Shown here: in pieces, positions 1-4,948 of the stretch
Numbering within the stretch: position 1 is the first letter of the stretch
Layout: every line of letters begins with the position of its first letter
NCBI GenBank assembly: GCA_003453735.1
Contig: DMNE01000045.1
Location: 1,857-7,510, forward strand
Direction of reading: 5' to 3'
From: Nitrospiraceae bacterium
GTDB lineage: Bacteria; Nitrospirota; Thermodesulfovibrionia; Thermodesulfovibrionales; UBA9159
DNA length: 5,654 nt
Program-made: the position numbers and the translations under genes
Notes under the pieces: model-generated
What the model was told of the DNA's origin: nothing
The model's input: the letters and a program-made list of their open reading frames with translations, nothing else
Databases searched by the model: none

Positions 1-320
1 CTAGATAGATCGGGAAATATCTCCACTGAATCTTTTCCAAACTCCTCGATGACTCTTCTTCCGATGCCGAAGAACATCGGATCTCCCGAGGCCAGAAGCG
101 TCACGGAGCGAGTCCGGTAATTATTACGGATAGTTGTAAGGGTGTCGTCAATATTGTCTATCACCCTGATCCTCTCGGCCACCTTCTCAAACTCCGGATA
201 TTTACGAAAAATATCAGAGAGCCTCTTGGAGACAAGGATTATATCAGAATGTTCAATAGCTTCTGTCGCCCTTTTTTGGAGAGGTTTGAAGCCGATTCCC
301 ACAATAATGATAGTAGACAT
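1..320 (-). CDS. cbiE: Cobalt-precorrin C5-methyltransferase CbiE (3'-truncated by window edge)
   Basis: Only the first 106 codons are in the window; the rest lies beyond position 1. CbiE methylates C5 of the corrin precursor using S-adenosylmethionine, in the cytoplasm, during cobalamin ring synthesis. The N-terminus MSTIIIVGIG is the first beta strand and glycine loop of the tetrapyrrole methylase fold. Residues 79-87, GDPMFFGIG, are the signature 'SGDP.F.GIG' loop of the CbiE/CobL-N family and separate it from other methylases of the fold. The usual 'GPG' after the first strand is replaced by GFKPL, so the N-terminal loop is atypical. The ATG at 320-318 is preceded by GAGGT at a good distance, and the gene starts 12 nt after the cobO stop, so the two are probably cotranscribed. 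Whether a CbiT domain is fused at the C-terminus cannot be seen. Confidence 0.88.
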   Translation of the reverse strand, partial: MSTIIIVGIGFKPLQKRATEAIEHSDIILVSKRLSDIFRKYPEFEKVAERIRVIDNIDDTLTTIRNNYRTRSVTLLASGDPMFFGIGRRVIEEFGKDSVEIFPDLS

Positions 321-332
321 GGTCTGCCAACC

Positions 333-851
333 TCACTTCTCGATGCCACGCCTTGCCTTTACTCCTTGATCCTGATAATGTTTGATCTGCCGCATCTCAG
401 TGACGAGGTCTGCCATCTGAGTTACCTTCTCGTGAGCATATCTCCCGGTGATGACGAGTTCAGTCTCTCTCGGCTTTATCTCCATGATATAGAGGAGGTC
501 ATTTACCGACAGGAGATGGTAATACACCGCCACATTCGCTTCATCGAGGATCACCACGTCATAGGTCTTTGACTTAAGGGCCGAGATGACCTCACCAAGC
601 CCTTCCTGGGCAGCTTTTATATCAAACGGTTGTGCCTTCCTATTGAGGATGCAGCCCCTGCCGTATTGCCTGAGGGTGATCAAGCCCTGAAGTCTTTTGA
701 GCATCGTATGTTCACTGCTGTGTCTCTGCTTCACGAACTGGGCGATAAATACTTTAAGCCCCGCACCCGCTGCCCGCAACGCAAGACCCAATGCTGCGGT
801 GGTCTTACCTTTGCCATGGCCCGTATAAATCTGGATATACCCTCTCCTCAT
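333..851 (-). CDS. cobO: Cob(I)yrinic acid a,c-diamide adenosyltransferase (CobO/CobA/BtuR family)
   Basis: 172-residue cytoplasmic enzyme that transfers the 5'-deoxyadenosyl group of ATP to reduced corrinoid, giving adenosylcobyrinic acid a,c-diamide or its salvage equivalents. Seen directly: residues 4-18 read GYIQIYTGHGKGKTT, with the P-loop GHGKGKTT typical of this family; residues 98-104, DVVILDE, form the Walker B-like strand; near the C-terminus come LVITGRYA and a terminal ARRGIEK, both family hallmarks. Length fits the family (about 170-200 aa). The frame is open upstream to 917, but I chose the ATG at 851 because a near-perfect Shine-Dalgarno (856-864) sits right before it and because family members start just ahead of the 'IQIYTGxGKGKTT' strand. 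It is followed by cbiE after 12 nt and preceded by cobC after a 192-nt gap. Confidence 0.93.
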   Translation of the reverse strand: MRRGYIQIYTGHGKGKTTAALGLALRAAGAGLKVFIAQFVKQRHSSEHTMLKRLQGLITLRQYGRGCILNRKAQPFDIKAAQEGLGEVISALKSKTYDVVILDEANVAVYYHLLSVNDLLYIMEIKPRETELVITGRYAHEKVTQMADLVTEMRQIKHYQDQGVKARRGIEK

Positions 852-855
852 GACG

Positions 856-864
856 ACCTCCTCC
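856..864 (-). promoter_or_regulatory. Ribosome binding site of cobO
   Basis: On the minus strand GGAGGAGGT ends 4 nt before the ATG at 851. No comparable site precedes the longer open-frame start at 917, so this site decides the start of cobO. Confidence 0.8.
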
Positions 865-900
865 CGCCATCCTCTGCTTCTTAACTCCAAGGCGGACGCG

Positions 901-950
901 CACAATTTATTGTACACGATAATGCGACTTGTCTGTGAGCGACAAAAATG
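901..950 (-). promoter_or_regulatory. Possible promoter region between cobC and cobO
   Basis: On the minus strand a TTGTCG hexamer is followed after 15-16 nt by CATTAT and a little later by TACAAT. An ACAAT-TT-ATTGT inverted repeat (902-913) overlaps the latter. The 192-nt cobC-cobO gap is long for one operon, so an internal promoter is plausible, but the spacings are not ideal and the elements are weak. Confidence 0.2.
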
Positions 951-1043
951 TTCGGTTAGTATTCGTCTTTCGGCCTGATGGTGGTCGTGACCTCAAGCGC
1001 ACCTTTCACCCTGGGAAACGGCGCAGCCCTGCTCATTGTGCTC

Positions 1044-1754
1044 TTACAGGATTCCGATCGATGCGGCCCTTCCGTTCAATAGTTTCATCACCGGATACCT
1101 GTCCCAGAACTCAATGATATTTACGGCTCCGTTATCCTGTTCGATTCTGAAGATATTCTCCAGGGGGATACCCAGAATATGACAGAGCATTATCCTGTTT
1201 ACGCCCCCATGTGCGACGATTGCTATCTGTTCACCGCAGTGACCGTTTATGATCTCCTCCATTGCCGGTATAATCCTGTCTCTTACCTCTATGGTGCTTT
1301 CTCCGCCAATGGGGCTGAATTTCAAGGGATTATCAGCCCATGACCGGAATTCTTCGGGATACCGTTCCCTTATTTCTGTAAAGGTCAGGCCTTCCCATAT
1401 GCCGAAATTCCTCTCTCTTAGATCTTTGACAACGACCGCTTTTATGCCGTGAGGCTCAGCGATAATTTCTGCGCTCTTCATTGCCCTGCTCAGGTCGGAA
1501 CAATATACTGCCTGCAGCTTCATATCCGAATGTGTCGGCTCAGAACGCGGCGCTGATAAGCGGTAAATATCCCTGAGATAGCTGTAAGATTGTGAGGAGG
1601 CCGACTTCAGAAGATGTTTCAAGAGAAGGGCAGATGTTCCTTTCATCTGTTCGGCTCCCTTTTGGGACAGAGCGACGTTGATGCTTCCCGTGTAGCGCTT
1701 TATGCCGCTCCCTTCTGTCTCTCCATGCCTGATCAGATAGAGTGTTGTAACCAT
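1044..1754 (-). CDS. cobC: Histidine phosphatase superfamily protein, probable alpha-ribazole phosphatase CobC
   Basis: 236-residue cytoplasmic protein of the phosphoglycerate mutase-like histidine phosphatases. The N-terminus MVTTLYLIRHGET carries the RHG motif with catalytic His10. Further active-site positions are Arg90 in CSDLSRA, Glu114 in LRERNFGIWEG and His182 in AHGG. In the cobalamin pathway CobC removes phosphate from alpha-ribazole phosphate (or from adenosylcobalamin phosphate) at lower-ligand assembly. The B12 assignment rests on the RNFGIWEG block and on the neighbours cobO and cbiE; a general phosphoglycerate-mutase-like phosphatase cannot be excluded. Residues about 46-78, rich in Ser, Tyr and Arg, look like an insertion between the first helix and the second catalytic strand, making the protein longer than typical CobC (about 200 aa). 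The ATG at 1754 has only a weak Shine-Dalgarno (GGTAAAG), but the start fits the RHG position. It is the first visible gene of the leftward cluster. Confidence 0.82.
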   Translation of the reverse strand: MVTTLYLIRHGETEGSGIKRYTGSINVALSQKGAEQMKGTSALLLKHLLKSASSQSYSYLRDIYRLSAPRSEPTHSDMKLQAVYCSDLSRAMKSAEIIAEPHGIKAVVVKDLRERNFGIWEGLTFTEIRERYPEEFRSWADNPLKFSPIGGESTIEVRDRIIPAMEEIINGHCGEQIAIVAHGGVNRIMLCHILGIPLENIFRIEQDNGAVNIIEFWDRYPVMKLLNGRAASIGIL

Positions 1755-1827
1755 AACTTTACCGACCGTTCGAAATTGTTCTCGGTGGTTCCCCCGGATT
1801 TTTTGTGTAGCCGCGCACCGACAGTAG

Positions 1828-1840
1828 GCCCGTGACGGGC
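1828..1840. repeat. GC-rich inverted repeat in the cobC leader
   Basis: GCCCGT and ACGGGC form a perfect 6-bp inverted repeat around one central base, 74 nt upstream of the cobC start. It could be an operator or a small hairpin in the mRNA leader. It is not a terminator, since no T-run follows on either strand. Confidence 0.4.
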
Positions 1841-1883
1841 ATAGACATGATACAGAAGAAGTCCTCTCGCGAGCGTGCTGACC

Positions 1884-1912
1884 ATTGTGTCATCGATAAA
1901 TGATTTCCGCAA
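1884..1912 (-). promoter_or_regulatory. Candidate sigma70 promoter for cobC
   Basis: On the minus strand TTGCGG (1912-1907) and CACAAT (1889-1884) are 17 nt apart, with 3/6 and 4/6 matches to consensus. Transcription would start near 1877 and give a leader of about 120 nt containing the CTCGCGAG palindrome and the GCCCGT inverted repeat. The elements are weak; correct spacing and orientation are the main support. Confidence 0.22.
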
Positions 1913-2119
1913 ACCATTTTATGACTCGAAGCAGACGCAAATGAATGCATGACGATTGACTGCCTTGCTGGGGGCAGGGAGCGTCAGGGTTCCGTTGGGC
2001 GGTCTCAACCGAGTCCGCAGGATTTCTTTCACGTTCCGATACGGCGTGTGGACCATTATCTCGGGGTCATCCAATCATTCTTGCTGCAGTTGAAGCGCTC
2101 TGCTTTGCTCATACAAACA

Positions 2120-2151
2120 TTGTACTGAAATAAGCTATCCAATGCTATAAA
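2120..2151 (+). promoter_or_regulatory. Candidate extended -10 promoter for the lemA operon
   Basis: TGCTATAAA at 2143-2151 matches the extended -10 form TGnTATAAT at all but the last base. TTGTAC at 2120-2125 resembles a -35 but its 20-nt spacing is too long, so the site would depend on the extended -10. It would give a leader of about 210 nt before lemA. A weaker alternative -10, TAGAAT at 2315-2320, lies closer to the gene and lacks a good -35. Confidence 0.33.
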
Positions 2152-2208
2152 AAAGGGAAGTGAGATGCCTCATATACCCTTGCCTGAAGGCGGAGCTTTA
2201 CGCACTAT

Positions 2209-2230
2209 CTCTGTAACGGCTCTGTAACGG
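2209..2230. repeat. 11-bp tandem repeat, two perfect copies
   Basis: CTCTGTAACGG occurs at 2209-2219 and again at 2220-2230 with no mismatch. It is non-coding, lies upstream of lemA, and is followed 15 nt later by a second, unrelated tandem repeat. Confidence 0.85.
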
Positions 2231-2244
2231 CAAAACAGGAACTT

Positions 2245-2282
2245 ATCTGGCTCATCTGGCTCATCTGGCTCCAATCTGGCTC
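2245..2282. repeat. 9-bp tandem repeat, three perfect copies plus a fourth
   Basis: ATCTGGCTC occurs at 2245-2253, 2254-2262 and 2263-2271, then again at 2274-2282 after a 2-bp CA spacer. The array ends in a run of six T (2284-2289). It sits about 85 nt upstream of the lemA start, inside the leader if the 2143-2151 promoter is used, or at the promoter if a nearer one is used. Confidence 0.9.
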
Positions 2283-2367
2283 ATTTTTTATAGATTTATC
2301 GGTTCTTTTTGGGTTAGAATATCACTTCAATGGAGCAGGCCTAATCAAATTACGATAGGAGGAAACA

Positions 2368-2955
2368 GTGAAAAAAAAGCGGCTGATTTATTTTATATTA
2401 ACGGTAATGCTTTTGAGTGTTTCAGGATGCGGGTATAATGTCATGCAGGCGAATGATGAGGCAGTGAAGGCAGCATGGGGGGATGTCGAGGCGACATATC
2501 AGAGGAGAAACGACCTTATCCCGAATCTCGTGGAGGTCGTAAAGGCATATGCAAAACACGAGCGGGAGACACTTACTGCAGTGACAGAGGCAAGGGCCAA
2601 GGTCGGCTCTATACAGATGTCAAAAAATATTATCGATGACCCGAAGGCATTCGCCCAGTTTCAGGAGGCTCAGGGTGCTATGAGCAGTGCACTTTCAAGA
2701 CTTATGGTTGTGGTCGAGAAATACCCGGACCTCAAGGCAAACCAAAACTTCCAGGACCTCCAGCATCAGCTGGAAGGAACGGAAAACAGGATTAACGTTG
2801 CACGTGTCCGCTACAATAAGGCAGTGGAGACATTCAATACCTCGATCAGGATATTCCCGAACAGCCTTACGAACAGTCTCTTGCTGCATTTAAAGCTTAA
2901 AGAACCGTTTAAGGCTGAAGCAGGGGCTGAGAAGGCTCCGAAAGTGCAGTTCTAA
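2368..2955 (+). CDS. lemA: LemA family lipoprotein
   Basis: 195 residues. The N-terminus has Lys/Arg at 2-5, a hydrophobic stretch 6-18 and a lipobox VSGC with Cys21, so it should be a lipoprotein anchored on the outer face of the inner membrane or sorted to the outer membrane. The mature part is the helical LemA domain: W37, then [20 protein letters not shown] (45-64), the family's most conserved block, followed by [13 protein letters not shown], an EGTENRI-type helix, [12 protein letters not shown] and the conserved C-terminal APKVQF. Length matches the family (about 180-200 aa). The start is GTG, with AGGAGG at 2357-2362 five nt before it. LemA proteins are helical envelope proteins whose biochemical role is not established; they recur next to TPM-domain genes, as here, and 47 nt separate this stop from the next start. 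Confidence 0.95.
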   Translation: MKKKRLIYFILTVMLLSVSGCGYNVMQANDEAVKAAWGDVEATYQRRNDLIPNLVEVVKAYAKHERETLTAVTEARAKVGSIQMSKNIIDDPKAFAQFQEAQGAMSSALSRLMVVVEKYPDLKANQNFQDLQHQLEGTENRINVARVRYNKAVETFNTSIRIFPNSLTNSLLLHLKLKEPFKAEAGAEKAPKVQF

Positions 2956-2993
2956 TCGGACGCATTGTGGGAACAACAGAGGATACAGAGCGC

Positions 2994-2998
2994 GGAGG
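2994..2998 (+). promoter_or_regulatory. Ribosome binding site fixing the start of the first TPM gene
   Basis: GGAGG lies 4 nt before the ATG at 3003. The frame is also open from a GTG at 2967, but that start has no Shine-Dalgarno and would put a polar 12-residue leader ahead of the signal peptide. Confidence 0.7.
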
Positions 2999-3002
2999 AA
3001 AA

Positions 3003-3932
3003 ATGAACGGCTCACATTCTTCTGTGCGAACGTTGCAGCAACTGCCTATTGTCATTTTTGTAATAATGGCGTCTGCAGTCATGCTGTTCTCCTTGCTTTT
3101 GCCCATCTCGGTCCATGCCTTTGACATCCCGCAGCTGAAGGGCTACGTCAATGACTATGCCGCAATGATATCTCCTCAAGCGAAGGCCGAGCTTGACGAT
3201 GAGTTACAGAACTTCGAAAAAACTGACTCCACTCAAATCGTTATCCTGACGGTTCCGTCCCTTGAGGGGGAAGCGATCGAGGACTTCGGCATAAAGGTGG
3301 CAGAGGCATGGAAGATCGGTCAGAAGGGCAAAGATAACGGCGTACTCTTCATCGTAGCAAAGCAGGAAAGGGAGGCGAGGATTGAGGTTGGACGGGGACT
3401 CGAAGGAAGGCTGACGGATTTAATGGCTGGAAGGATTATCGACCTCGTTGTGAAGCCGAGGTTTAAGAGGGGAGACTTTGACGGCGGTTTTATTTCTGGC
3501 GTCTCTTCGTTGATCGATGCGACACGCGGTGAGTTCAAGGCTGATGAGAATAACCGTCTTCAGAGGCATGAGAATTCTTCGCGGCTCATCACTTTCCTCA
3601 TCTTCGGTGGAATTGTCCTGCTCGTTCTGGGAAGCATCTCCCGTATTCTGGGCGCAGTGGCAGGCGCAGCGGGGCTGCCTGCACTTGCTCTGCTAGCAGG
3701 ACTCTCTCCCGGACTTGTGATTTTGATTGTTCTCGCCATTGTGGGATTTGGTGCTGGATTGCTTCTACCTCTCCTGTTCTCCTCAGGAGGACATTACGAA
3801 GGCGGAGGGATCTGGCCCGGAGGAGGTTTTTTTGGACCGGGCGGGGGAGCAGGCGGAGGTGGCTTTGGGGGAGGAGGTTTTAGTGGTGGAGGGGGTGATT
3901 TCGGAGGCGGCGGGGCCTCAGGAGGCTGGTGA
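3003..3932 (+). CDS. TPM-domain (YgcG-like) exported membrane protein with glycine-rich C-terminus
   Basis: 309 residues. Residues 1-39 form a signal peptide (hydrophobic core about 15-36, likely cleavage after VHA39). Residues about 45-175 are a TPM domain (TPM_phosphatase / TLP18.3-Psb32-MOLO1 fold): GYVNDYAAMIS (47-57), TQIVILTVPSLEG (77-89), a W103-to-L115 block with KGKDNGVL, then RIEVGRGLEG (126-135). Hydrophobic stretches at about 195-212, 215-234 and 237-259 probably cross the membrane. Residues 262-309 are mostly Gly with Phe and Trp, ending GGGGASGGW, a tail shared by many proteins of this family. The TPM domain should face the periplasm; related domains bind metal or show acid phosphatase activity, but the substrate here is unknown. 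It lies 47 nt after lemA and overlaps the next gene by one base. The GTG at 2967 would add 12 polar residues and is less likely. Confidence 0.92.
   Translation: MNGSHSSVRTLQQLPIVIFVIMASAVMLFSLLLPISVHAFDIPQLKGYVNDYAAMISPQAKAELDDELQNFEKTDSTQIVILTVPSLEGEAIEDFGIKVAEAWKIGQKGKDNGVLFIVAKQEREARIEVGRGLEGRLTDLMAGRIIDLVVKPRFKRGDFDGGFISGVSSLIDATRGEFKADENNRLQRHENSSRLITFLIFGGIVLLVLGSISRILGAVAGAAGLPALALLAGLSPGLVILIVLAIVGFGAGLLLPLLFSSGGHYEGGGIWPGGGFFGPGGGAGGGGFGGGGFSGGGGDFGGGGASGGW
3786..3929 (+). repeat. Glycine-codon low-complexity tract
   Basis: Coding low-complexity DNA of GGN codons with Phe, Ser, Ala and Trp interspersed, encoding residues 262-309 of the TPM protein. The G-runs make the sense strand strongly purine-biased. 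The last GGAGGC also supplies the ribosome binding site of the next gene. Confidence 0.85.
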
Positions 3933-3934
3933 TG
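3921..3934 (+). promoter_or_regulatory. Ribosome binding site and TGATG stop/start overlap coupling the two TPM genes
   Basis: GGAGG at 3921-3925 lies 6 nt before the ATG at 3932. The TGA stop of the upstream gene (3930-3932) shares its A with this ATG, a layout typical of translational coupling. The Shine-Dalgarno is itself part of the Gly-Gly codons of the upstream tail. Confidence 0.8.
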
Positions 3935-4573
3935 AAACACGGCTTAAAGGCGGAGGGATTTTTTACTACTGAAGAAAAAAAACGGATACGAGAAACGACT
4001 CATGACATCGAATCCCGCACAATTGGGGAGATAGCTGTCATGGTGGTGGAAAGCAGTGACCACTACTTTGAAGCTGAGGTCATCGGGGGGATACTCCTTG
4101 GGAGCCTATTATCGCTGGTAATAAGTGTCTCATATTTTCATTCGTCAATATGGTCGTATATCCCGCTGAGCTTTCTGTGTTTTTTCCCTGCTCGACTCCT
4201 TTTTCATAAAGTACCGGTCCTAAAAACTGCATTCCTGTCCCATCGCAGAAGGGAACATGCCGTGAGGCTTAGGGCGGTCAGAGCTTTTTATGAGAAGGGC
4301 CTTTATAAGACCAAGAAAAATACCGGTATCCTGTTTTTCATCTCCCTGTTCGAAAGAAAAATCAGGGTTCTTGCAGACAGCGGCATCCACGAGAAGATCG
4401 GTCAGGAGACCCTGAATAAATTCGCGACGGTCGTTTCTCAGGGAATCAAAGATGGCCGTGCCTGCGATGCCCTCTGCGAGGCCATTACAGAGGCAGGTGC
4501 ATTATTTGCCAAGCATTTTCCGGCTACCCCTGGAGACGTGAACGAACTGCCGGATAGAGTGATCAGTCAATGA
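3932..4573 (+). CDS. Second TPM-family membrane protein (COG3762-like)
   Basis: 213 residues without a signal peptide. Residues 9-45 begin FFTTEEKKRIRETTHDIESR and continue into TIGEIAVMVVESSDHY, the start of a TPM-like domain. Two hydrophobic stretches follow (about 50-68 and 72-91). The C-terminal half has the conserved AFYEKGLYKTKKNTGILFFI (118-137), then SLFERKIRVLADSGIHEKI, matching the family of small TPM membrane proteins that accompany the larger YgcG-like partner. The two membrane segments split the fold, so the N-terminal and C-terminal parts probably lie on the same side. The function is unknown; joint occurrence with LemA and the larger TPM protein suggests an envelope complex (inference). 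I chose the ATG at 3932 over the GTG at 3929 because of Shine-Dalgarno spacing; the difference is one residue. Confidence 0.86.
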   Translation: MKHGLKAEGFFTTEEKKRIRETTHDIESRTIGEIAVMVVESSDHYFEAEVIGGILLGSLLSLVISVSYFHSSIWSYIPLSFLCFFPARLLFHKVPVLKTAFLSHRRREHAVRLRAVRAFYEKGLYKTKKNTGILFFISLFERKIRVLADSGIHEKIGQETLNKFATVVSQGIKDGRACDALCEAITEAGALFAKHFPATPGDVNELPDRVISQ

Positions 4574-4591
4574 TCTGGTTGTTCTCACCGT

Positions 4592-4660
4592 AATGGTTCG
4601 TGATATGCATGAGCGCTGTGGTATTCTGTATGGTCTGCCGGAACCATTGAATACATGTAT
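4592..4660. repeat. 8-bp inverted repeat followed by a 10-bp palindrome
   Basis: AATGGTTC (4592-4599) and GAACCATT (4641-4648) are perfect inverted copies around 41 nt. ATACATGTAT (4651-4660), a perfect palindrome, follows 2 nt later. There is no T-run, so this is not an ordinary terminator for the lemA operon, although a Rho-independent role in mRNA 3'-end protection is possible. Confidence 0.55.
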
Positions 4661-4783
4661 CTGCTGCGCCAAATGAGGCCAGGGCACAAATCTGACCGGC
4701 AGGAGTTTCTAGGACGACAGATGAAACACAAAAGTGTTCCCGGTCCCTTTTTGCAATCGGCAGTATTGCCAGCCCTGAGAAGG

Positions 4784-4822
4784 ATACTCATTGTGGAGGC
4801 CCAGGCCTCCTTCCTTGAGTAT
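4784..4822. repeat. Compound hairpin (39 nt) upstream of yajQ
   Basis: The outer arms ATACTCA (4784-4790) and TGAGTAT (4816-4822) are perfect inverted copies. Inside them GGAGGC (4795-4800) pairs with GCCTCC (4805-4810) around a CCAG tetraloop. The two stems are joined by a 4/5-nt internal loop. This gives 13 base pairs in 39 nt. No T-run follows on the plus strand. Confidence 0.75.
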
Positions 4823-4886
4823 GTGCTTATGAAAAGCTCTATGAAATCGGACTGTGTGCGGTAATTGTCGTCATCCCTATGTTTGC

Positions 4887-4916
4887 TTGCTATCTTTTTA
4901 TTAAGGCGAATAAATT
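4887..4916 (+). promoter_or_regulatory. Candidate promoter for yajQ
   Basis: TTGCTA (4887-4892) and TAAATT (4911-4916) are 18 nt apart, each 4/6 to the sigma70 consensus. Transcription would start near 4923 and give a leader of about 25 nt carrying the strong AGGAGG at 4937-4942. yajQ would then be transcribed independently of the lemA operon. Confidence 0.3.
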
Positions 4917-4948
4917 AGAGCCTCGATATTAAAAAAAGGAGGATTTCT

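Larger units (their letters stand above)
1755..2367. other. Divergent intergenic region, no convincing gene
   Basis: 613 nt separate the leftward cobalamin genes from the rightward lemA operon. It contains weak promoter candidates in both directions, an 8-bp palindrome CTCGCGAG (1866-1873), an inverted repeat GCCCGT-G-ACGGGC (1828-1840), a CTGCC/GGCAG stem with an 8-nt loop (1960-1977) and two short tandem repeats near lemA. Open frames on both strands are short, overlap each other and lack ribosome binding sites. I see no tRNA, no insertion-sequence end and no B12 box. Confidence 0.6.
4574..4948. other. Intergenic region rich in inverted repeats, no convincing gene
   Basis: 375 nt between the second TPM gene and yajQ. 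It holds an 8-bp inverted repeat (4592-4599 with 4641-4648), a 10-bp palindrome ATACATGTAT (4651-4660), a GGCA/TGCC stem (4759-4770), a compound hairpin (4784-4822) and a possible yajQ promoter. A 69-codon open frame at 4655-4864 has no ribosome binding site and no family resemblance that I recognise, and it runs straight through the hairpin, so I do not call it a gene. Confidence 0.6.

Noticed and set aside
333..917. Longer cobO starting at 917
   Set aside because: The extra 22 residues lack family similarity, and the strong ribosome binding site lies before the internal ATG at 851.
1759..1950. 63-codon minus-strand ORF upstream of cobC
   Set aside because: No Shine-Dalgarno and no recognisable motif; it overlaps another open frame on the same strand, as expected by chance.
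1960..1977. CTGCC/GGCAG hairpin as a terminator
   Set aside because: No T-run follows on either strand.
2149..2230. Possible cyclic di-GMP, fluoride or cobalamin riboswitch in the lemA leader
   Set aside because: A few short strings (GGGAA, GCCTGAAGGC, GCGTAAAGC on the minus strand) recall riboswitch pieces, but the conserved cores are absent and do not occur in the right order.
2245..2282. CRISPR-like array
   Set aside because: Units are 9 bp, contiguous and without spacers of CRISPR size; it is a simple tandem repeat.
2266..2290. Sigma54 promoter from the TGGCTC repeats
   Set aside because: TGGC occurs repeatedly because of the 9-bp repeat, but no TTGC element lies at the required distance.
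4655..4864. 69-codon plus-strand ORF between the second TPM gene and yajQ
   Set aside because: No ribosome binding site, no recognisable family, and it reads through the compound hairpin at 4784-4822; more likely chance.
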